Shown here: positions 9,066 to 19,138 of the stretch, piece after piece | How the letters are laid out: every line of letters begins with the position of its first letter | How positions within the stretch are numbered: position 1 is the first letter of the stretch | Assembly (NCBI GenBank): GCA_903819975.1 | Contig: CAIJFI010000007.1 | Coordinates: forward strand, 183,798 to 247,797 | Origin: an uncultured Bacteroidota bacterium | GTDB taxonomy: Bacteria; Bacteroidota; Bacteroidia; Chitinophagales; Chitinophagaceae | Direction of reading: 5' to 3' | Length of the DNA stretch: 64,000 nucleotides | Position numbers and translations under genes: made by a program | Notes under the pieces: model-generated | What the model was told of the DNA's origin: nothing | Database searches by the model: none | What the model saw: the letters and a program-made list of their open reading frames with translations, nothing else

Positions 9066-9098
9066 CAAAAATGCCAGCCGTTTAAGGGCTGGCATTTT
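9066..9098 (-). terminator. Terminator of the exbB-exbD-exbD-tonB operon
   Basis: A 12-bp stem (arms 9068-9079 and 9087-9098, core ATGCCAGCC/GGCTGGCAT, 7-nt loop) begins about 20 nt after the tonB stop. On the minus strand the 3' arm continues into a U-rich tail. It isolates mnmE from the TonB operon. Confidence 0.85.
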
Positions 9099-9118
9099 AT
9101 ATATCGAAGTAGTTAATA

Positions 9119-9934
9119 CTAGTCTTCTGAAACCATGAATACCACGGCTTGTCTATGACGGTAAATTACATTACGGCCATTTTGAACAGCTGGTTTCCAT
9201 TTTGGTCCTCTTGTGATTACACGTACAGCTTCGTCTGCAGTACCATAGCCTGGATTATTTTCAGCCTTAACGTCTGAAATAGAACCGTCTCTTGCTACTA
9301 CAAATGAAACAGTAACTGCATACTTTCCAGCAGGAGCACCGTTTTCAACTGGTAAATCTCTATTTAAAGTTCTTTCTAGATAACGAGTCCAACCTTGAAT
9401 ACCACCTGGGAATTCTGCTGGTTGTTGTACAACCGTGAATATCACATCAGTTTCTTCGGCAGGAGGCGCAACTGGACCAGTACTTTGTTCTGGAGCAACT
9501 ATACCATCGTCCTTGATACCTTTTTGATCGGTAGCACCAATTTTAACGTCCTCTAGTTTTTCAACTTCTTTTACCTCATCTTCTTTTTTCACTTCCTCAT
9601 CTTTAACGATTTTAGGAGGTGTAAATTTCGCCATCTCCACTTTTGGTGGTTCTTGTTTTGGCGGCGGAGGTGGAGGTGGTGGTGGTGCTTTTTTCTCTTG
9701 ATTAACATCAGCCAAAGAAACGTCTGCTACCATAATTTCGGTTTTAGCTTTCTTTTTAGTGTTAGACCAAATAGCTCCACCAGCTAATAGTGCAGTAATT
9801 GCTAACATTACAATCATCGCCTTTTTAAGACGATCGTTGTAAGTTTTTCTTAGCTCATAAGCACCATACTCCTTATATCTTCCCTCAAAAATAAGGTCCA
9901 ATACATCGGCGGTTAATATTTTGTTTATGTCCAT
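9119..9934 (-). CDS. tonB: Energy transducer TonB
   Basis: TonB carries proton-motive energy from the ExbB-ExbD motor to outer-membrane receptors such as SusC. The 271-residue protein opens with the Bacteroidota-specific cytoplasmic segment (DLIFEGRYKEYGAYELRK), one membrane helix (about 39-57), a periplasmic spacer with a nine-proline run near residues 84-92 and acidic/lysine repeats, then the C-terminal TonB domain (about 175-270; PGYGTADEAVRVI and PKWKPAVQNGR). It is the last gene of a four-gene operon (11-nt gap from exbD) followed by a terminator. Confidence 0.95.
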   Translation of the reverse strand: MDINKILTADVLDLIFEGRYKEYGAYELRKTYNDRLKKAMIVMLAITALLAGGAIWSNTKKKAKTEIMVADVSLADVNQEKKAPPPPPPPPPKQEPPKVEMAKFTPPKIVKDEEVKKEDEVKEVEKLEDVKIGATDQKGIKDDGIVAPEQSTGPVAPPAEETDVIFTVVQQPAEFPGGIQGWTRYLERTLNRDLPVENGAPAGKYAVTVSFVVARDGSISDVKAENNPGYGTADEAVRVITRGPKWKPAVQNGRNVIYRHRQAVVFMVSED

Positions 9935-9945
9935 TTTAAATGCTT

Positions 9946-10527
9946 TTATTTGCTTGAAGGTGTTGCTGATTCATCTGATTTTTTAACCAATTGCTCTTCA
10001 ATATCAAAAATATCCACTAGCGCGAATTTTTTAACAACGTTAATTGACATTTCATCAAGAATATCAATCACGTTTTTGTAATTGCAATATTGGCTTGGCT
10101 TAATCACAACTACCAAGTCATGCTCAGGATCGTTTGGATCTTGCGCAATACTTCTTACATAAGCTTTCTTTTTCATGATTACATCACGAATAGAATTCTC
10201 GCCATTGTAAGAAGCAGATAGAAAATTAGAAGCGTCAGATTTCAATTGACCCTCATAATAATATATGTGATTATCTGCACCCATCAAGATGGTTAAAGCT
10301 CCTGATTCCTTAGCTTTATTTTGGTCCTCAGGTCTTACTTTATCATCAGGCAAAAGCAACTTCATAGCTGTTGGTTGACTCATCGTGGTAGTGAAGATAA
10401 AGAAGGTAATCAAGAGGAAACCTAAATCCACCATCGGTGTCAAATCGACACGCGTTGATAGCTTTTTTCCTTTCTTGACACCGGGCCCTTTCTTATGTCC
10501 CCCACCCGAGGTATCTAATTCTGCCAT
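9946..10527 (-). CDS. exbD: Biopolymer transporter ExbD (second copy)
   Basis: A 193-residue ExbD/TolR protein. A basic cytoplasmic tail (about 1-27) precedes one membrane helix (about 31-48, DLTPMVDLGFLLITFFIF) containing Asp34, the proton-carrying residue of the ExbB-ExbD motor. The rest is periplasmic. It lies 28 nt after another exbD and 11 nt before tonB. Tandem exbD genes are common in Bacteroidota; the two proteins differ strongly outside the helix and may form mixed dimers, which is inference. Confidence 0.94.
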   Translation of the reverse strand: MAELDTSGGGHKKGPGVKKGKKLSTRVDLTPMVDLGFLLITFFIFTTTMSQPTAMKLLLPDDKVRPEDQNKAKESGALTILMGADNHIYYYEGQLKSDASNFLSASYNGENSIRDVIMKKKAYVRSIAQDPNDPEHDLVVVIKPSQYCNYKNVIDILDEMSINVVKKFALVDIFDIEEQLVKKSDESATPSSK

Positions 10528-10555
10528 AGTAAATAGCTTTTAATTAGTTTATAAT

Positions 10556-11203
10556 TTAGTTTTCCTGTTTTTCTCCACTCATTCCTCTCTTGTACAATTC
10601 TGAACCTACTGGTGCATTTTCAGGATTGGTTACCATTTGGAATTTCTGAATATTGTTTTTCTTGAACGCTATTAACACTCCTTTAAATGAAGGATACTTA
10701 GCTAGATTGTCCCCTTTCAATAAAAGGTCCATTTTCGATCCAGCATAAGCTTCGTTAACGGCTTGCATCCAAACAATCATTTCATTATTCGTAGTATCCT
10801 TACAAGGAATACCTGGAAGAAGATTTCCTTTTCTGTTTTCTTCAGAGATAGATAAGAAAGAATTTAATCCGCTAAATGAAGCGCCAACAAAATTAGCTGA
10901 CTTAAATTTAGCTACATCAATTCCTAGATTCTTAGTTGTATTCAATGAATTAGCAACTAACTCTCTTTTTTGCTTATCATCAATTGTAAGAAATACTTTG
11001 CCGTCTTTATCTATTGTAATAAGAACAAAGTCCTTATTAGGAGCCACCTTAGATGCTACTGAACTAGGAGTAGTTACAGCAATTGCTTCTGAAGGCTTGA
11101 ACTTAGTAGTCAAGATGAAGAATGACAATAAAAGGAAAGCCACATCACACATGGCAGTCATGTCGATGGTGGTACTCTTACGAGGTAATTTGGCTCTACC
11201 CAT
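10556..11203 (-). CDS. exbD: Biopolymer transporter ExbD (first copy)
   Basis: A 215-residue ExbD/TolR protein with a short basic N-terminus, a single membrane helix (about 14-32, DMTAMCDVAFLLLSFFIL) carrying the functional Asp20, and a periplasmic domain. It follows exbB with a 61-nt gap and precedes the second exbD. Two Cys residues in the periplasmic part (within GIPCKD and the helix-adjacent MCD) are unusual but not clearly functional. Role: stator/proton-channel partner of ExbB powering TonB. Confidence 0.93.
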   Translation of the reverse strand: MGRAKLPRKSTTIDMTAMCDVAFLLLSFFILTTKFKPSEAIAVTTPSSVASKVAPNKDFVLITIDKDGKVFLTIDDKQKRELVANSLNTTKNLGIDVAKFKSANFVGASFSGLNSFLSISEENRKGNLLPGIPCKDTTNNEMIVWMQAVNEAYAGSKMDLLLKGDNLAKYPSFKGVLIAFKKNNIQKFQMVTNPENAPVGSELYKRGMSGEKQEN

Positions 11204-11264
11204 TTGTATTATCTTTTAATTATTTATAAGGTTGCCCTTATTAAAATATTTTTCTACTTAACTA

Positions 11265-12122
11265 CTATTTGTAGTTCGCTGCGAAACTTTGAGTCAAAGT
11301 AAATCCAGACTCATCGATACCATATGTAATACCATCGATTCTTGTAGTGAATACGTTGTACATAATAATAGCGATAGCAGAAGTACCAATACCTAAAGCT
11401 GTGTTATACAAGGCCTCAGAGATACCTTGAGATAATTCACGAGCAGCTTCACCACCACCTTCTTCACCTAATTTAGAGAAAGAACGAATCATACCTAATA
11501 CCGTACCGAACAATCCTAATAAGGTTGCTACTGATGCGATAGTTGACAAGAATACTAAGTTCTTTTCTAACATTGGTAATTCCAATGCAGTTGCTTCTTC
11601 GATTTCTTTTTGAATGTTTAATACTTTTTGATCAGTATCTAATTCTGTGTTTGTAATCATCTCTTTGTATTTTTTCAAACCAGATTTCATTACATTTCCT
11701 ACAGAACCTTTTTGCTTATCACACTCAGCGATTGCTTTCTCTACATCTTTGTTAGCTAAGTGAAATTGTACTTTACGGATAAACTCTGTGTTGCTACCTG
11801 TACCTGCTGCTTTAGCAACAGTTAATAATCTTTCGATTACAAAAGTCAATACAATTAACAAACTACCAATCAAAATAGGCACAATGATACCACCTTCATA
11901 CATCTTAGTGAAAGTACCTTTTGGTCCTTTGTGTGAAGGCCAAAAACCACCACTAGGATCAGGGTTAGAGAAATTACTTGCGTTACCTAACACAAAACGC
12001 CAGATAACATAGCCTGCTACGATACAAGCAATAGGTGCTAAAGTTGCAATCAAGTTGCCGCTCTTCGGCTGTGCTGCTGTTTTTTGTGCAGCGGTTGCAG
12101 TTGGTTTAGTTAAATCAGCCAT
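11265..12122 (-). CDS. exbB: MotA/TolQ/ExbB proton channel protein
   Basis: A 285-residue inner-membrane protein, the pentameric channel part of the TonB motor. A Lys/Ala/Thr-rich N-terminal tail is followed by a helix (about 24-44), a periplasmic loop, a second helix (GGIIVPILIGSLLIVLTFVI), a long cytoplasmic domain, and the conserved paired helices with VATLLGLFGTVLGMIRSF and ALYNTALGIGTSAIAIIMYN. The G-rich pore segment and the threonines are conserved. It is the first gene of the exbB-exbD-exbD-tonB operon. Confidence 0.95.
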   Translation of the reverse strand: MADLTKPTATAAQKTAAQPKSGNLIATLAPIACIVAGYVIWRFVLGNASNFSNPDPSGGFWPSHKGPKGTFTKMYEGGIIVPILIGSLLIVLTFVIERLLTVAKAAGTGSNTEFIRKVQFHLANKDVEKAIAECDKQKGSVGNVMKSGLKKYKEMITNTELDTDQKVLNIQKEIEEATALELPMLEKNLVFLSTIASVATLLGLFGTVLGMIRSFSKLGEEGGGEAARELSQGISEALYNTALGIGTSAIAIIMYNVFTTRIDGITYGIDESGFTLTQSFAANYK

Positions 12123-12230
12123 GATTCAATTGATTTTTGGTTTTAAATAAAAATTTATAAAAGAATTTATTCCTCTTGACTATTGGTTAGAATTCACTGG
12201 AATCTTTACTCACTAGTTTCTAAGGGGTTA

Positions 12231-12259
12231 CAAAATAAGTAATTATTTGATTGAAACAA
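12231..12259 (-). promoter_or_regulatory. Candidate promoter of the exbB operon
   Basis: On the minus strand TTG (12257-12259), a 19-nt spacer and TATTTTG (12231-12237) resemble the phylum promoter, though the -7 box is one base shorter than TANNTTTG. It would give a leader of about 100 nt before exbB. Confidence 0.35.
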
Positions 12260-12358
12260 TTTTCCAACCTATTTTTTATTTAAAATTTAATATAGCTAAC
12301 TAGTGTTGGTAGAAAGGAATATATTTACTATTACATTTTAAATAAATATCAATCTAAT

Positions 12359-14854
12359 ATGAAAAAAATCCTAGTGTTTACTAGTCTTTGTGTCGTATTG
12401 ACATTTAGCTCAAACGCTCAAAAATCTGACACAGCTAGCGCTAAAAAAGACGGACCTCCAAAATCTGGCCCAAAAGCCTTTGCTGAATTAATTACTAAAA
12501 AAGCAGTAAGCCAAAAAGGCGTGTTTACCGTTCATTTTCAGGACGATAAATACTACTTTGAAATTCCAGATAGCTTATTAGGTCGTGAAATGCTTGCAGT
12601 TACCCGTTTTGCCAAGGTTGCAGGGGGTGCAAGAAGATATGGCGGCGAGGAAGTGAACGAACAAAGCTTATTATTTGAAAAAGGGCCTAGCCAAAGAATC
12701 TTCATGCGCGTGGTAACCTTAATTAGTAAGGCAGATTCGACTCAAACAATTGCAAAAGCTGTAAAAGCGTCTTATTTAGACCCAATTGTTGCTTCTTTTG
12801 ATATCAAAGCCTTAGGAAAAGACTCTACTAGTACATTAATAGATGTAACCGACTTTTTTAAAGGTGATAATCAAGCAGTTAGCTTGACTAGTGGCGAAAA
12901 GAGAAGTTTTAATTTATCTGGATTAGCTTCTGACAGATCCTATATTGAGAGCATCAAGTCTTACCCTATTAACATGGAAATTAAGACTGTAAAGACTTAT
13001 TCGGCAAGTGGACCGATGCCTGGTAGCCCAATGGGCGGTGGTTCGGCAATACCAGCCGCAGTAAATGCTGGAGCGGTTACATTTGAATTAAATACTTCTA
13101 TTAGACTTTTACCTAAGTCCCCAATGAATGCACGTTTATTCGATTCTAGAGTAGGTTATTTCGCAGATAATTATGTACAGTATTCAGACGATCAACAAAA
13201 AGTAGAAAATCAAGTATTTGCAGTTAGATATAAATTAGAACCAAAGCCTGAGGATTTACAGAAATACAAAAATGGCGAATTAGTAGAACCTATTAAACCA
13301 ATCGTTTATTACATTGATCCTGCAACTCCAAAAAAATGGGTGCCTTATTTAATTGCAGGTGTTAACGACTGGAATGCCGCTTTCGAAAAAGCTGGTTGGA
13401 AGAATGCAATTCAAGGAAAAGAATGGCCTAATGATAGTACAATGAGTTTAGAAGATGCTCGTTTTTCTGTAATTAGATATTTTGCTTCTGATATTGAAAA
13501 CGCATACGGACCTCAAGTACACGATCCGCGCAGTGGTGAGATTTTAGAAAGTCATATTGGATGGTATCATAATGTAATGAACTTAGTTCATGATTGGTAT
13601 ATGATTCAAGCTGGAGCCGTAGATCCTACAGCACAAAAAATGAAATTTGATGATACTTTAATGGGCAACTTAATTCGTTTTGTTAGCTCACATGAAGTTG
13701 GACATACTTTAGGATTAAGACATAACATGGGAAGCAGTAGTAAAACTCCAGTAGAAAAATTACGAGATAAAAAATGGGTAGAAGCCAATGGTCACACTGC
13801 AAGTATTATGGACTATGCACGTTTTAATTATGTTGCACAACCCGAAGATAAAATTGGCCAGTCTGGCTTATTCCCAAGAATTGGAGATTATGATAAGTGG
13901 GCAATCAAATGGGGATACACATACACAGGCTTAGGTGATGATGCTGATAAAAAAGTGAACAACAAATGGATTGTTGATGCATTAAGTAAAAATGACCGTT
14001 TATGGTTTGGTGGTGAAGGGTATAATGCTGACCCACGTGCACAAACAGAAGACCTTGGAGATAATTCAGTATTAGCAAGTGAGTACGGAATTAAAAACTT
14101 AAAACGTATCATAGTTAAATTACCTGAGTGGACTAAGGAAGAAGCAGATCGTTATCAAAACCTTAGCGACATATATGGCCAATTAGTAGGTCAATATAAT
14201 CGTTACATGGGCCATGTATTAAAAAATGTTGGTGGTGTTTATGAAACATTTAAAAGTGTAGAAGAAAAAGGAGATGTGTACACCGCTACTCCAGTTGCAA
14301 TTCAAAAATCTGCAATGATTTTTTTACAAAATCAATTATTTACAACCCCTAAATGGTTGTTAGATAATTCTATTTTAAATAAAATATCTAACCCAGTTGC
14401 AAATGATCGTTTACAATCTATTCAAACAAGTGTATTAAAAAGCTTATTGGATAAAGGACGCTTATACCGTCTAACAACAAGTAGTACGCGCTTTAATAAC
14501 GCAACCTACTCTTTACACGATATGATGGAAGATGCGCGTAAAGGATTGTTTAGTGAGTTAACAAGTCACCAAGCAACTGATGTGTTCCGTCGCAACTTAC
14601 AAAAAACATATGTTACACAACTAGGTGATTTAATCAACCCAAGTGCGGCACCAGCTGCAAGTGCTGTAGGTTCATTTAGAATGGGCCCTGCTGTTGATGT
14701 AGAAAATACGGATGTAGTATCTGAAGCTAAATCACAATTGAAAAAATTAGCCGCAAGTATACAGGCTAATAAAGGAAGCATTAATGATGCAAGTTCTGTA
14801 AATCACTTTGATGACTTACAAGATCGCATTAAGCATATATTAGATCCTAAATAA
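12359..14854 (+). CDS. Secreted zinc-dependent metalloprotease (DUF5117/DUF5118 type)
   Basis: An 831-residue protein with a signal peptide (about 1-20, ending SNAQ). The catalytic zinc motif HEVGHTLGLRH lies at 445-455: His445, His449 and His455 bind zinc and Glu446 is the base. A Met-turn (SIMDYARFNY) follows about 35 residues later, placing it among the metzincins. The N-terminal half matches the arrangement of the DUF5118/DUF5117 proteases common in Bacteroidota, and the C-terminal 300 residues form the usual extension. It is monocistronic, divergent from exbB and ended by a strong terminator. The substrate is unknown. Confidence 0.92.
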   Translation: MKKILVFTSLCVVLTFSSNAQKSDTASAKKDGPPKSGPKAFAELITKKAVSQKGVFTVHFQDDKYYFEIPDSLLGREMLAVTRFAKVAGGARRYGGEEVNEQSLLFEKGPSQRIFMRVVTLISKADSTQTIAKAVKASYLDPIVASFDIKALGKDSTSTLIDVTDFFKGDNQAVSLTSGEKRSFNLSGLASDRSYIESIKSYPINMEIKTVKTYSASGPMPGSPMGGGSAIPAAVNAGAVTFELNTSIRLLPKSPMNARLFDSRVGYFADNYVQYSDDQQKVENQVFAVRYKLEPKPEDLQKYKNGELVEPIKPIVYYIDPATPKKWVPYLIAGVNDWNAAFEKAGWKNAIQGKEWPNDSTMSLEDARFSVIRYFASDIENAYGPQVHDPRSGEILESHIGWYHNVMNLVHDWYMIQAGAVDPTAQKMKFDDTLMGNLIRFVSSHEVGHTLGLRHNMGSSSKTPVEKLRDKKWVEANGHTASIMDYARFNYVAQPEDKIGQSGLFPRIGDYDKWAIKWGYTYTGLGDDADKKVNNKWIVDALSKNDRLWFGGEGYNADPRAQTEDLGDNSVLASEYGIKNLKRIIVKLPEWTKEEADRYQNLSDIYGQLVGQYNRYMGHVLKNVGGVYETFKSVEEKGDVYTATPVAIQKSAMIFLQNQLFTTPKWLLDNSILNKISNPVANDRLQSIQTSVLKSLLDKGRLYRLTTSSTRFNNATYSLHDMMEDARKGLFSELTSHQATDVFRRNLQKTYVTQLGDLINPSAAPAASAVGSFRMGPAVDVENTDVVSEAKSQLKKLAASIQANKGSINDASSVNHFDDLQDRIKHILDPK

Positions 14855-14873
14855 ACTATAATAGTTTTCTAAT

Positions 14874-14906
14874 AAAAAAGGGCCCGAATATTCGGGCCCT
14901 TTTTTA
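14874..14906. terminator. Bidirectional terminator
   Basis: A nearly perfect inverted repeat with a GGGCCCGAA/TTCGGGCCC core, flanked by A and T runs on the two sides (arms about 14874-14888 and 14891-14905). It sits 20 nt after the metalloprotease stop and 40 nt after the end of the convergent permease gene, so it can serve both. Confidence 0.92.
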
Positions 14907-14945
14907 TTTAATTTCTTATTGCCAAATGCTATAAAGCAACGCTAA

Positions 14946-16232
14946 CTATTCGTAGCGTAATGCATTAATTGGATTCAATGAAGCCGCTTTCATAGCTGGA
15001 TAAATACCTGCTGCTAAACCAACAACCGAACAAATTACAATACCAATTATCACCCACATCCATGGTATAACAAACCCAGTATGCAATACAAGACTAAAAA
15101 CATTGCCAACAGCAACGCCTAATATTATTCCAAATACAGCTCCTAAAATACTAATACATACGCTTTCAAATAAAAACTGACGACGCACGTCTTTTTTCTT
15201 TCCACCCAATGCTTTTATCAAACCCACTTCACGGGTTCTTTCGCTTACTGCAACCAACATGATATTCATTAATCCAATTGCAGCACCTATTAAAGTAATC
15301 ATGCCAATGGCACCTGCTGCACCACTAATACCTGCTAAAAATCCAATAAACATATCGGCGAACTTGTCACTCTTATCAATTACAAAATTATCGGCTTCGG
15401 TTGGGATTAATCGTCTTGCTTTTCTCATTTGTTCCGTAGACTCACCTATCGCTGGCTCCAATTCGGCTACATTATTTACCATTACACCTATCGCATAAGA
15501 AGGATTGCTATTGGTATATTGACGAACATTTTTTATGGAAGTAATAACAACATCGTCCTGTCTCATCATAGCACTGGACCCCTTTGATTTTAACAAACCA
15601 ATTACTCTATAAGGCTTTCCTTGTAATAAAATAACTTTGTCTATTGAAGTTTCTGGTTTACTTGGAAATAATTTTGCTGCAACATTGCTGCCAATTAAAC
15701 AAACACTTCTACCACTTTCAATATCTACATTATTTAAGTTTCTGCCCGTAGTTAAAGAGTAGCCGTTTACTGCTAAATAATTTTCATCTCCCCCCATTAA
15801 TGTTATTTGAGGATTGGTTTTCTTGTCCTTATAATGCAATTCATTATTCCCGCCCGATCTCCTTGAAATACTCACAATAGCACGATTAAAACCATAATGT
15901 TCTTTAAAATAAGCTGCCTCTTCTATCTTAATGGGTTTGTCTAAATTTGATTTTTTTTCTTTTAATCCTTTTTTACTTTTTGCAAATTCATCTCCATTGT
16001 TTCCTCCGCCTCCACCCATTCTCGCATTCAATTCCTTATAACGAACACTAAATGCATTGGCTCCCATAAATGAGAAATTCTCCTTTAAGCTTTGATTCAT
16101 TGCGGAGATAGCGGTAATGATACCAATTAAGGCCATAATACCAAAAGCGATAATTGCAACGGTAATTCCCGTTCTAAGTTTATTGCTTTTTACGGTACGC
16201 CATGCCAATACAAATGAATCCTGAATAGTCAT
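14946..16232 (-). CDS. ABC transporter permease, MacB/FtsX type
   Basis: A 428-residue inner-membrane protein with the MacB-like layout: N-terminal helix (about 19-44), a periplasmic core domain (about 50-290), then three helices near the C-terminus (around 300-330, 355-380 and 390-415) forming the FtsX domain, with the conserved RTREVGLIKALGGKKKDV coupling segment. Such permeases export lipoproteins, peptides or drugs, or transmit signals, with an ATPase partner. No ATP-binding gene is next to it, so its ATPase must be elsewhere. An unusual Gly/Asn/Lys-rich insert lies near residues 72-97. Confidence 0.92.
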   Translation of the reverse strand: MTIQDSFVLAWRTVKSNKLRTGITVAIIAFGIMALIGIITAISAMNQSLKENFSFMGANAFSVRYKELNARMGGGGGNNGDEFAKSKKGLKEKKSNLDKPIKIEEAAYFKEHYGFNRAIVSISRRSGGNNELHYKDKKTNPQITLMGGDENYLAVNGYSLTTGRNLNNVDIESGRSVCLIGSNVAAKLFPSKPETSIDKVILLQGKPYRVIGLLKSKGSSAMMRQDDVVITSIKNVRQYTNSNPSYAIGVMVNNVAELEPAIGESTEQMRKARRLIPTEADNFVIDKSDKFADMFIGFLAGISGAAGAIGMITLIGAAIGLMNIMLVAVSERTREVGLIKALGGKKKDVRRQFLFESVCISILGAVFGIILGVAVGNVFSLVLHTGFVIPWMWVIIGIVICSVVGLAAGIYPAMKAASLNPINALRYE

Positions 16233-16309
16233 ATACTAGTTTTACTAGGCCTAAAGGTAGGGCAGAATAAACAATATGCCCCTAGAGGCTTATAATATTT
16301 GAAGAACGG

Positions 16310-17695
16310 CTAAAAGTATAGATAATTGAACAATAAGCTAGGGAAAACGCCAAGGATGATGATTAAAACGGCAACAACCCACAACTTAAATTCATACTTT
16401 TTACCCACTTCGTTGATAGCTGGTTCACCTGGAGTAAAGTAAATAGCCTGAATCAATTTGAAGTAATAAAATACACTTACTGCAGCAAATACAACAGCTA
16501 CAATAAGCAACCATAAACCTGCACCTGCAGTTAACAATGCATTTAACATATAATACTTTGCAAAGAATCCAGCTGTAAGTGGAATACCTGCTAATGAAAA
16601 TAAAAATATAGTCGTTAAAAAGGCCAATGCAGGATTTTGTTTAGCTAACCCATTAAAAGATTCAAAACTATAATCCTTCATTTTAATTAACACTGCAAAA
16701 ACTCCAATTGTTGCTAAAGAGTAGGCAACAATATACAATAACAAAGCTTCGGTATTAAAAATAGAATTGCCATATAATGCAAACAACATGAATCCTGCTT
16801 GTGCAATACTAGAATATGCCAACATGCGTTTTACACTTCTTTGAAATACAGCGGTAATATTTCCAATTAACAAAGTTGCTACTATAACGAATGATAAAAT
16901 AAGCATCCAGGTAAATCCTAATGCTACTCTTTGAGTCTCAAATACTTTAATGAAAGCTATAAAGCCAGCGGCTTTAACGATTGTTGCCATAAATGATGTG
17001 AACACAGTTGGAGCACCATCATAAACGTCGGGAGTCCAAAAATGAAATGGAGCTGCAGATACTTTAAAATTCATCGAGACAAATAATAATATCAAACCTG
17101 CTGACATTAAAAATTGTTCAGCAACCATATGTGTTCTAGGATTCAAAACGGGTGGCAATAAGTGAAAGCTGCCAGTTGCACCATAAATAAAAGTTATCCC
17201 TAATAACAATATCCCAGTAGAGAAGGATCCCATTAAAAAATATTTTAGAGAAGCTTCGTTACTGAATAAATTCTTTTTATCAGCTCCAGTCAAAATATAT
17301 AAAGGAATTGATAATATCTCAATGCCTATAAATAACATTAATAAATTATCAAAAGAAGTTAGTACGCTAACTCCACATAAAATAAAGAAAAAGATTGCAT
17401 AAAAATCGGCAGTATGATTGCCTACTTTTTCTATCTCTTCTCCATTGATCCATAAGTATAAAAAAGTTAACACAAACAAAGTCATGTTTGCAAACAACCC
17501 AATTTGATTAAACGCAAGCATTCCTTTGGTGTCAAAATCTATTACATACCAACCTTTTAATTGAGCCAAATTGGCTACAATTAATAATAGCATCCCAACT
17601 AGTCCAATATTTCTTTGTGCTTTAGCCGAAGAGGTGCCCCAAGAGCTAAACATCATTACAACACCCAATAAAGCAGATACAATTATAGCATTCAT
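16310..17695 (-). CDS. nuoN: NADH-quinone oxidoreductase subunit N
   Basis: The last gene of the complex I operon. The 461-residue protein is one of the three antiporter-like proton-pumping membrane subunits, with about 13-14 helices. The family signatures are visible: the conserved Glu in the IGIEILSIPLYIL helix, Lys in KYFLMGSFSTG, and FHFWTPDVYDGAPT. The last helix ends in LGVFPSLLFNYLYF. The gene starts 15 nt after nuoM. Gene call and function are secure. Confidence 0.97.
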   Translation of the reverse strand: MNAIIVSALLGVVMMFSSWGTSSAKAQRNIGLVGMLLLIVANLAQLKGWYVIDFDTKGMLAFNQIGLFANMTLFVLTFLYLWINGEEIEKVGNHTADFYAIFFFILCGVSVLTSFDNLLMLFIGIEILSIPLYILTGADKKNLFSNEASLKYFLMGSFSTGILLLGITFIYGATGSFHLLPPVLNPRTHMVAEQFLMSAGLILLFVSMNFKVSAAPFHFWTPDVYDGAPTVFTSFMATIVKAAGFIAFIKVFETQRVALGFTWMLILSFVIVATLLIGNITAVFQRSVKRMLAYSSIAQAGFMLFALYGNSIFNTEALLLYIVAYSLATIGVFAVLIKMKDYSFESFNGLAKQNPALAFLTTIFLFSLAGIPLTAGFFAKYYMLNALLTAGAGLWLLIVAVVFAAVSVFYYFKLIQAIYFTPGEPAINEVGKKYEFKLWVVAVLIIILGVFPSLLFNYLYF

Positions 17696-17710
17696 TACAA
17701 ATTCATTTAA

Positions 17711-19132
17711 TTATTTGACAAACAATTGTTTTAAGGTATCAGCCGTGATGTCGAACAATGGCTGTGGATACACTCCAGTGACAAATACAATTACTAATAA
17801 TACAATTAACACTCCTTGTGCATTTTTATTTACAAACTGCATAGAACTAGTTGCAGTACTCACTTCGCCATAAGCCACTTTTTGAACCATATTTAAAGTG
17901 TAAATAGCCGCTAAGACAACACTTACGCCAGCAGCAGCTGCTACCAAAGGATTAAATTGGAATAAACTATTAAACATTAAAAATTCTCCAACAAATGTGT
18001 TTGTTAATGGTAACGCAATATTTGCAAATGCAAAGCCTACTAATAATATAGCTAGTGTAGGTTGCTTTTTAGCAAGGCCACCCAATGCTTTCATGGATCT
18101 CGTTCCTGTTTGTTGTTCAATTACATCTGCAATAATCCACAAGCCTAATACATTAATACCATGTGAGAATAATTGAACCAAAGCGCCTTGTATACCTATT
18201 TGATTATGTGTAAACAAAGCTGCATTCATTAAACCAATATGCGCAATAGAAGAATAAGCGATTAAACGTTTTAAATCGTCTTGGCGAATTGCAATGAATG
18301 AAGCATATAAAATTCCAATTACAGATAATACTACTACAAAATTTGTGTGCGCTAAAAACGCTGCTGGAAACAACGGCATTAACCATCTAACAATACCATA
18401 CAAGCCCATTTTAACCATTACTGCACTTAATACCATTGTAACAGCAGTTGGTGATTGCTCATATGCATCTGGCTGCCAGGTATGCAACGGGAAAATTGGC
18501 ATTTTGATTGCAAATGCTGTAAAGAATAATGCAAAAGCAGTTAAGCTTTGGCCTTGAGTTAAGTTAGCATGCTTAAATGACTCAATTAAGAAACTATGAT
18601 CGGCAGTATTTGAATATAATAATACGATGCCAATTAACATTAATAAAGAACCTAAGAAAGTATAAATGAAAAACTTAAATGTAACAGCAATGCGTTTTTC
18701 ACCACCCCAAATAGAACATAAAAAATAAACTGGGATTAAAGCCAACTCCCAAAAGAAATAAAACAACAATGCATCACCTGCTAAAAACACGCCCATCAAG
18801 CCAGCTTGTGTAAGCAACATTAATGAAAGAAATACATTTTTTTGAGCAGTTTGATTTTTCTGAGTAGCGATAAAGATTGCGGGAAAACTAATCGCAGTAA
18901 GCAATATTAATATTTTAGCCAACCCGTCTGCTTGCAGTACGAAACGACTATTTAAAACAGGTAACCATGGTGCATCATAGTTGCCAGTTTTATTAATTAT
19001 AATATATATAGCTGCTAATAAGGTCAAAAGTGCCGCCCCTATTGCAATTGCATTTACAGTCTGTTCCTTTTTAATTAACAAAAGAACTAAGGCTGATGCT
19101 ATAGGTATCAATAAAAATAATAATAGAAACAT
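17711..19132 (-). CDS. nuoM: NADH-quinone oxidoreductase subunit M
   Basis: A 473-residue antiporter-like subunit of complex I with about 14 membrane helices. The conserved Glu in FFFWELALIPVYFL and the segment PLHTWQPDAYEQSPTAVTMVLSAVMVKMG (pump helix with Lys) identify NuoM. It lies between nuoL (6-nt gap) and nuoN (15-nt gap), in canonical order. Confidence 0.97.
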   Translation of the reverse strand: MFLLLFLLIPIASALVLLLIKKEQTVNAIAIGAALLTLLAAIYIIINKTGNYDAPWLPVLNSRFVLQADGLAKILILLTAISFPAIFIATQKNQTAQKNVFLSLMLLTQAGLMGVFLAGDALLFYFFWELALIPVYFLCSIWGGEKRIAVTFKFFIYTFLGSLLMLIGIVLLYSNTADHSFLIESFKHANLTQGQSLTAFALFFTAFAIKMPIFPLHTWQPDAYEQSPTAVTMVLSAVMVKMGLYGIVRWLMPLFPAAFLAHTNFVVVLSVIGILYASFIAIRQDDLKRLIAYSSIAHIGLMNAALFTHNQIGIQGALVQLFSHGINVLGLWIIADVIEQQTGTRSMKALGGLAKKQPTLAILLVGFAFANIALPLTNTFVGEFLMFNSLFQFNPLVAAAAGVSVVLAAIYTLNMVQKVAYGEVSTATSSMQFVNKNAQGVLIVLLVIVFVTGVYPQPLFDITADTLKQLFVK

Positions 19133-19138
19133 GATAAC

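Noticed and set aside
9018..9095. 26-codon N-terminal extension of mnmE
   Set aside because: It crosses the tonB terminator and the mnmE -7 box; the family start is at 9017.
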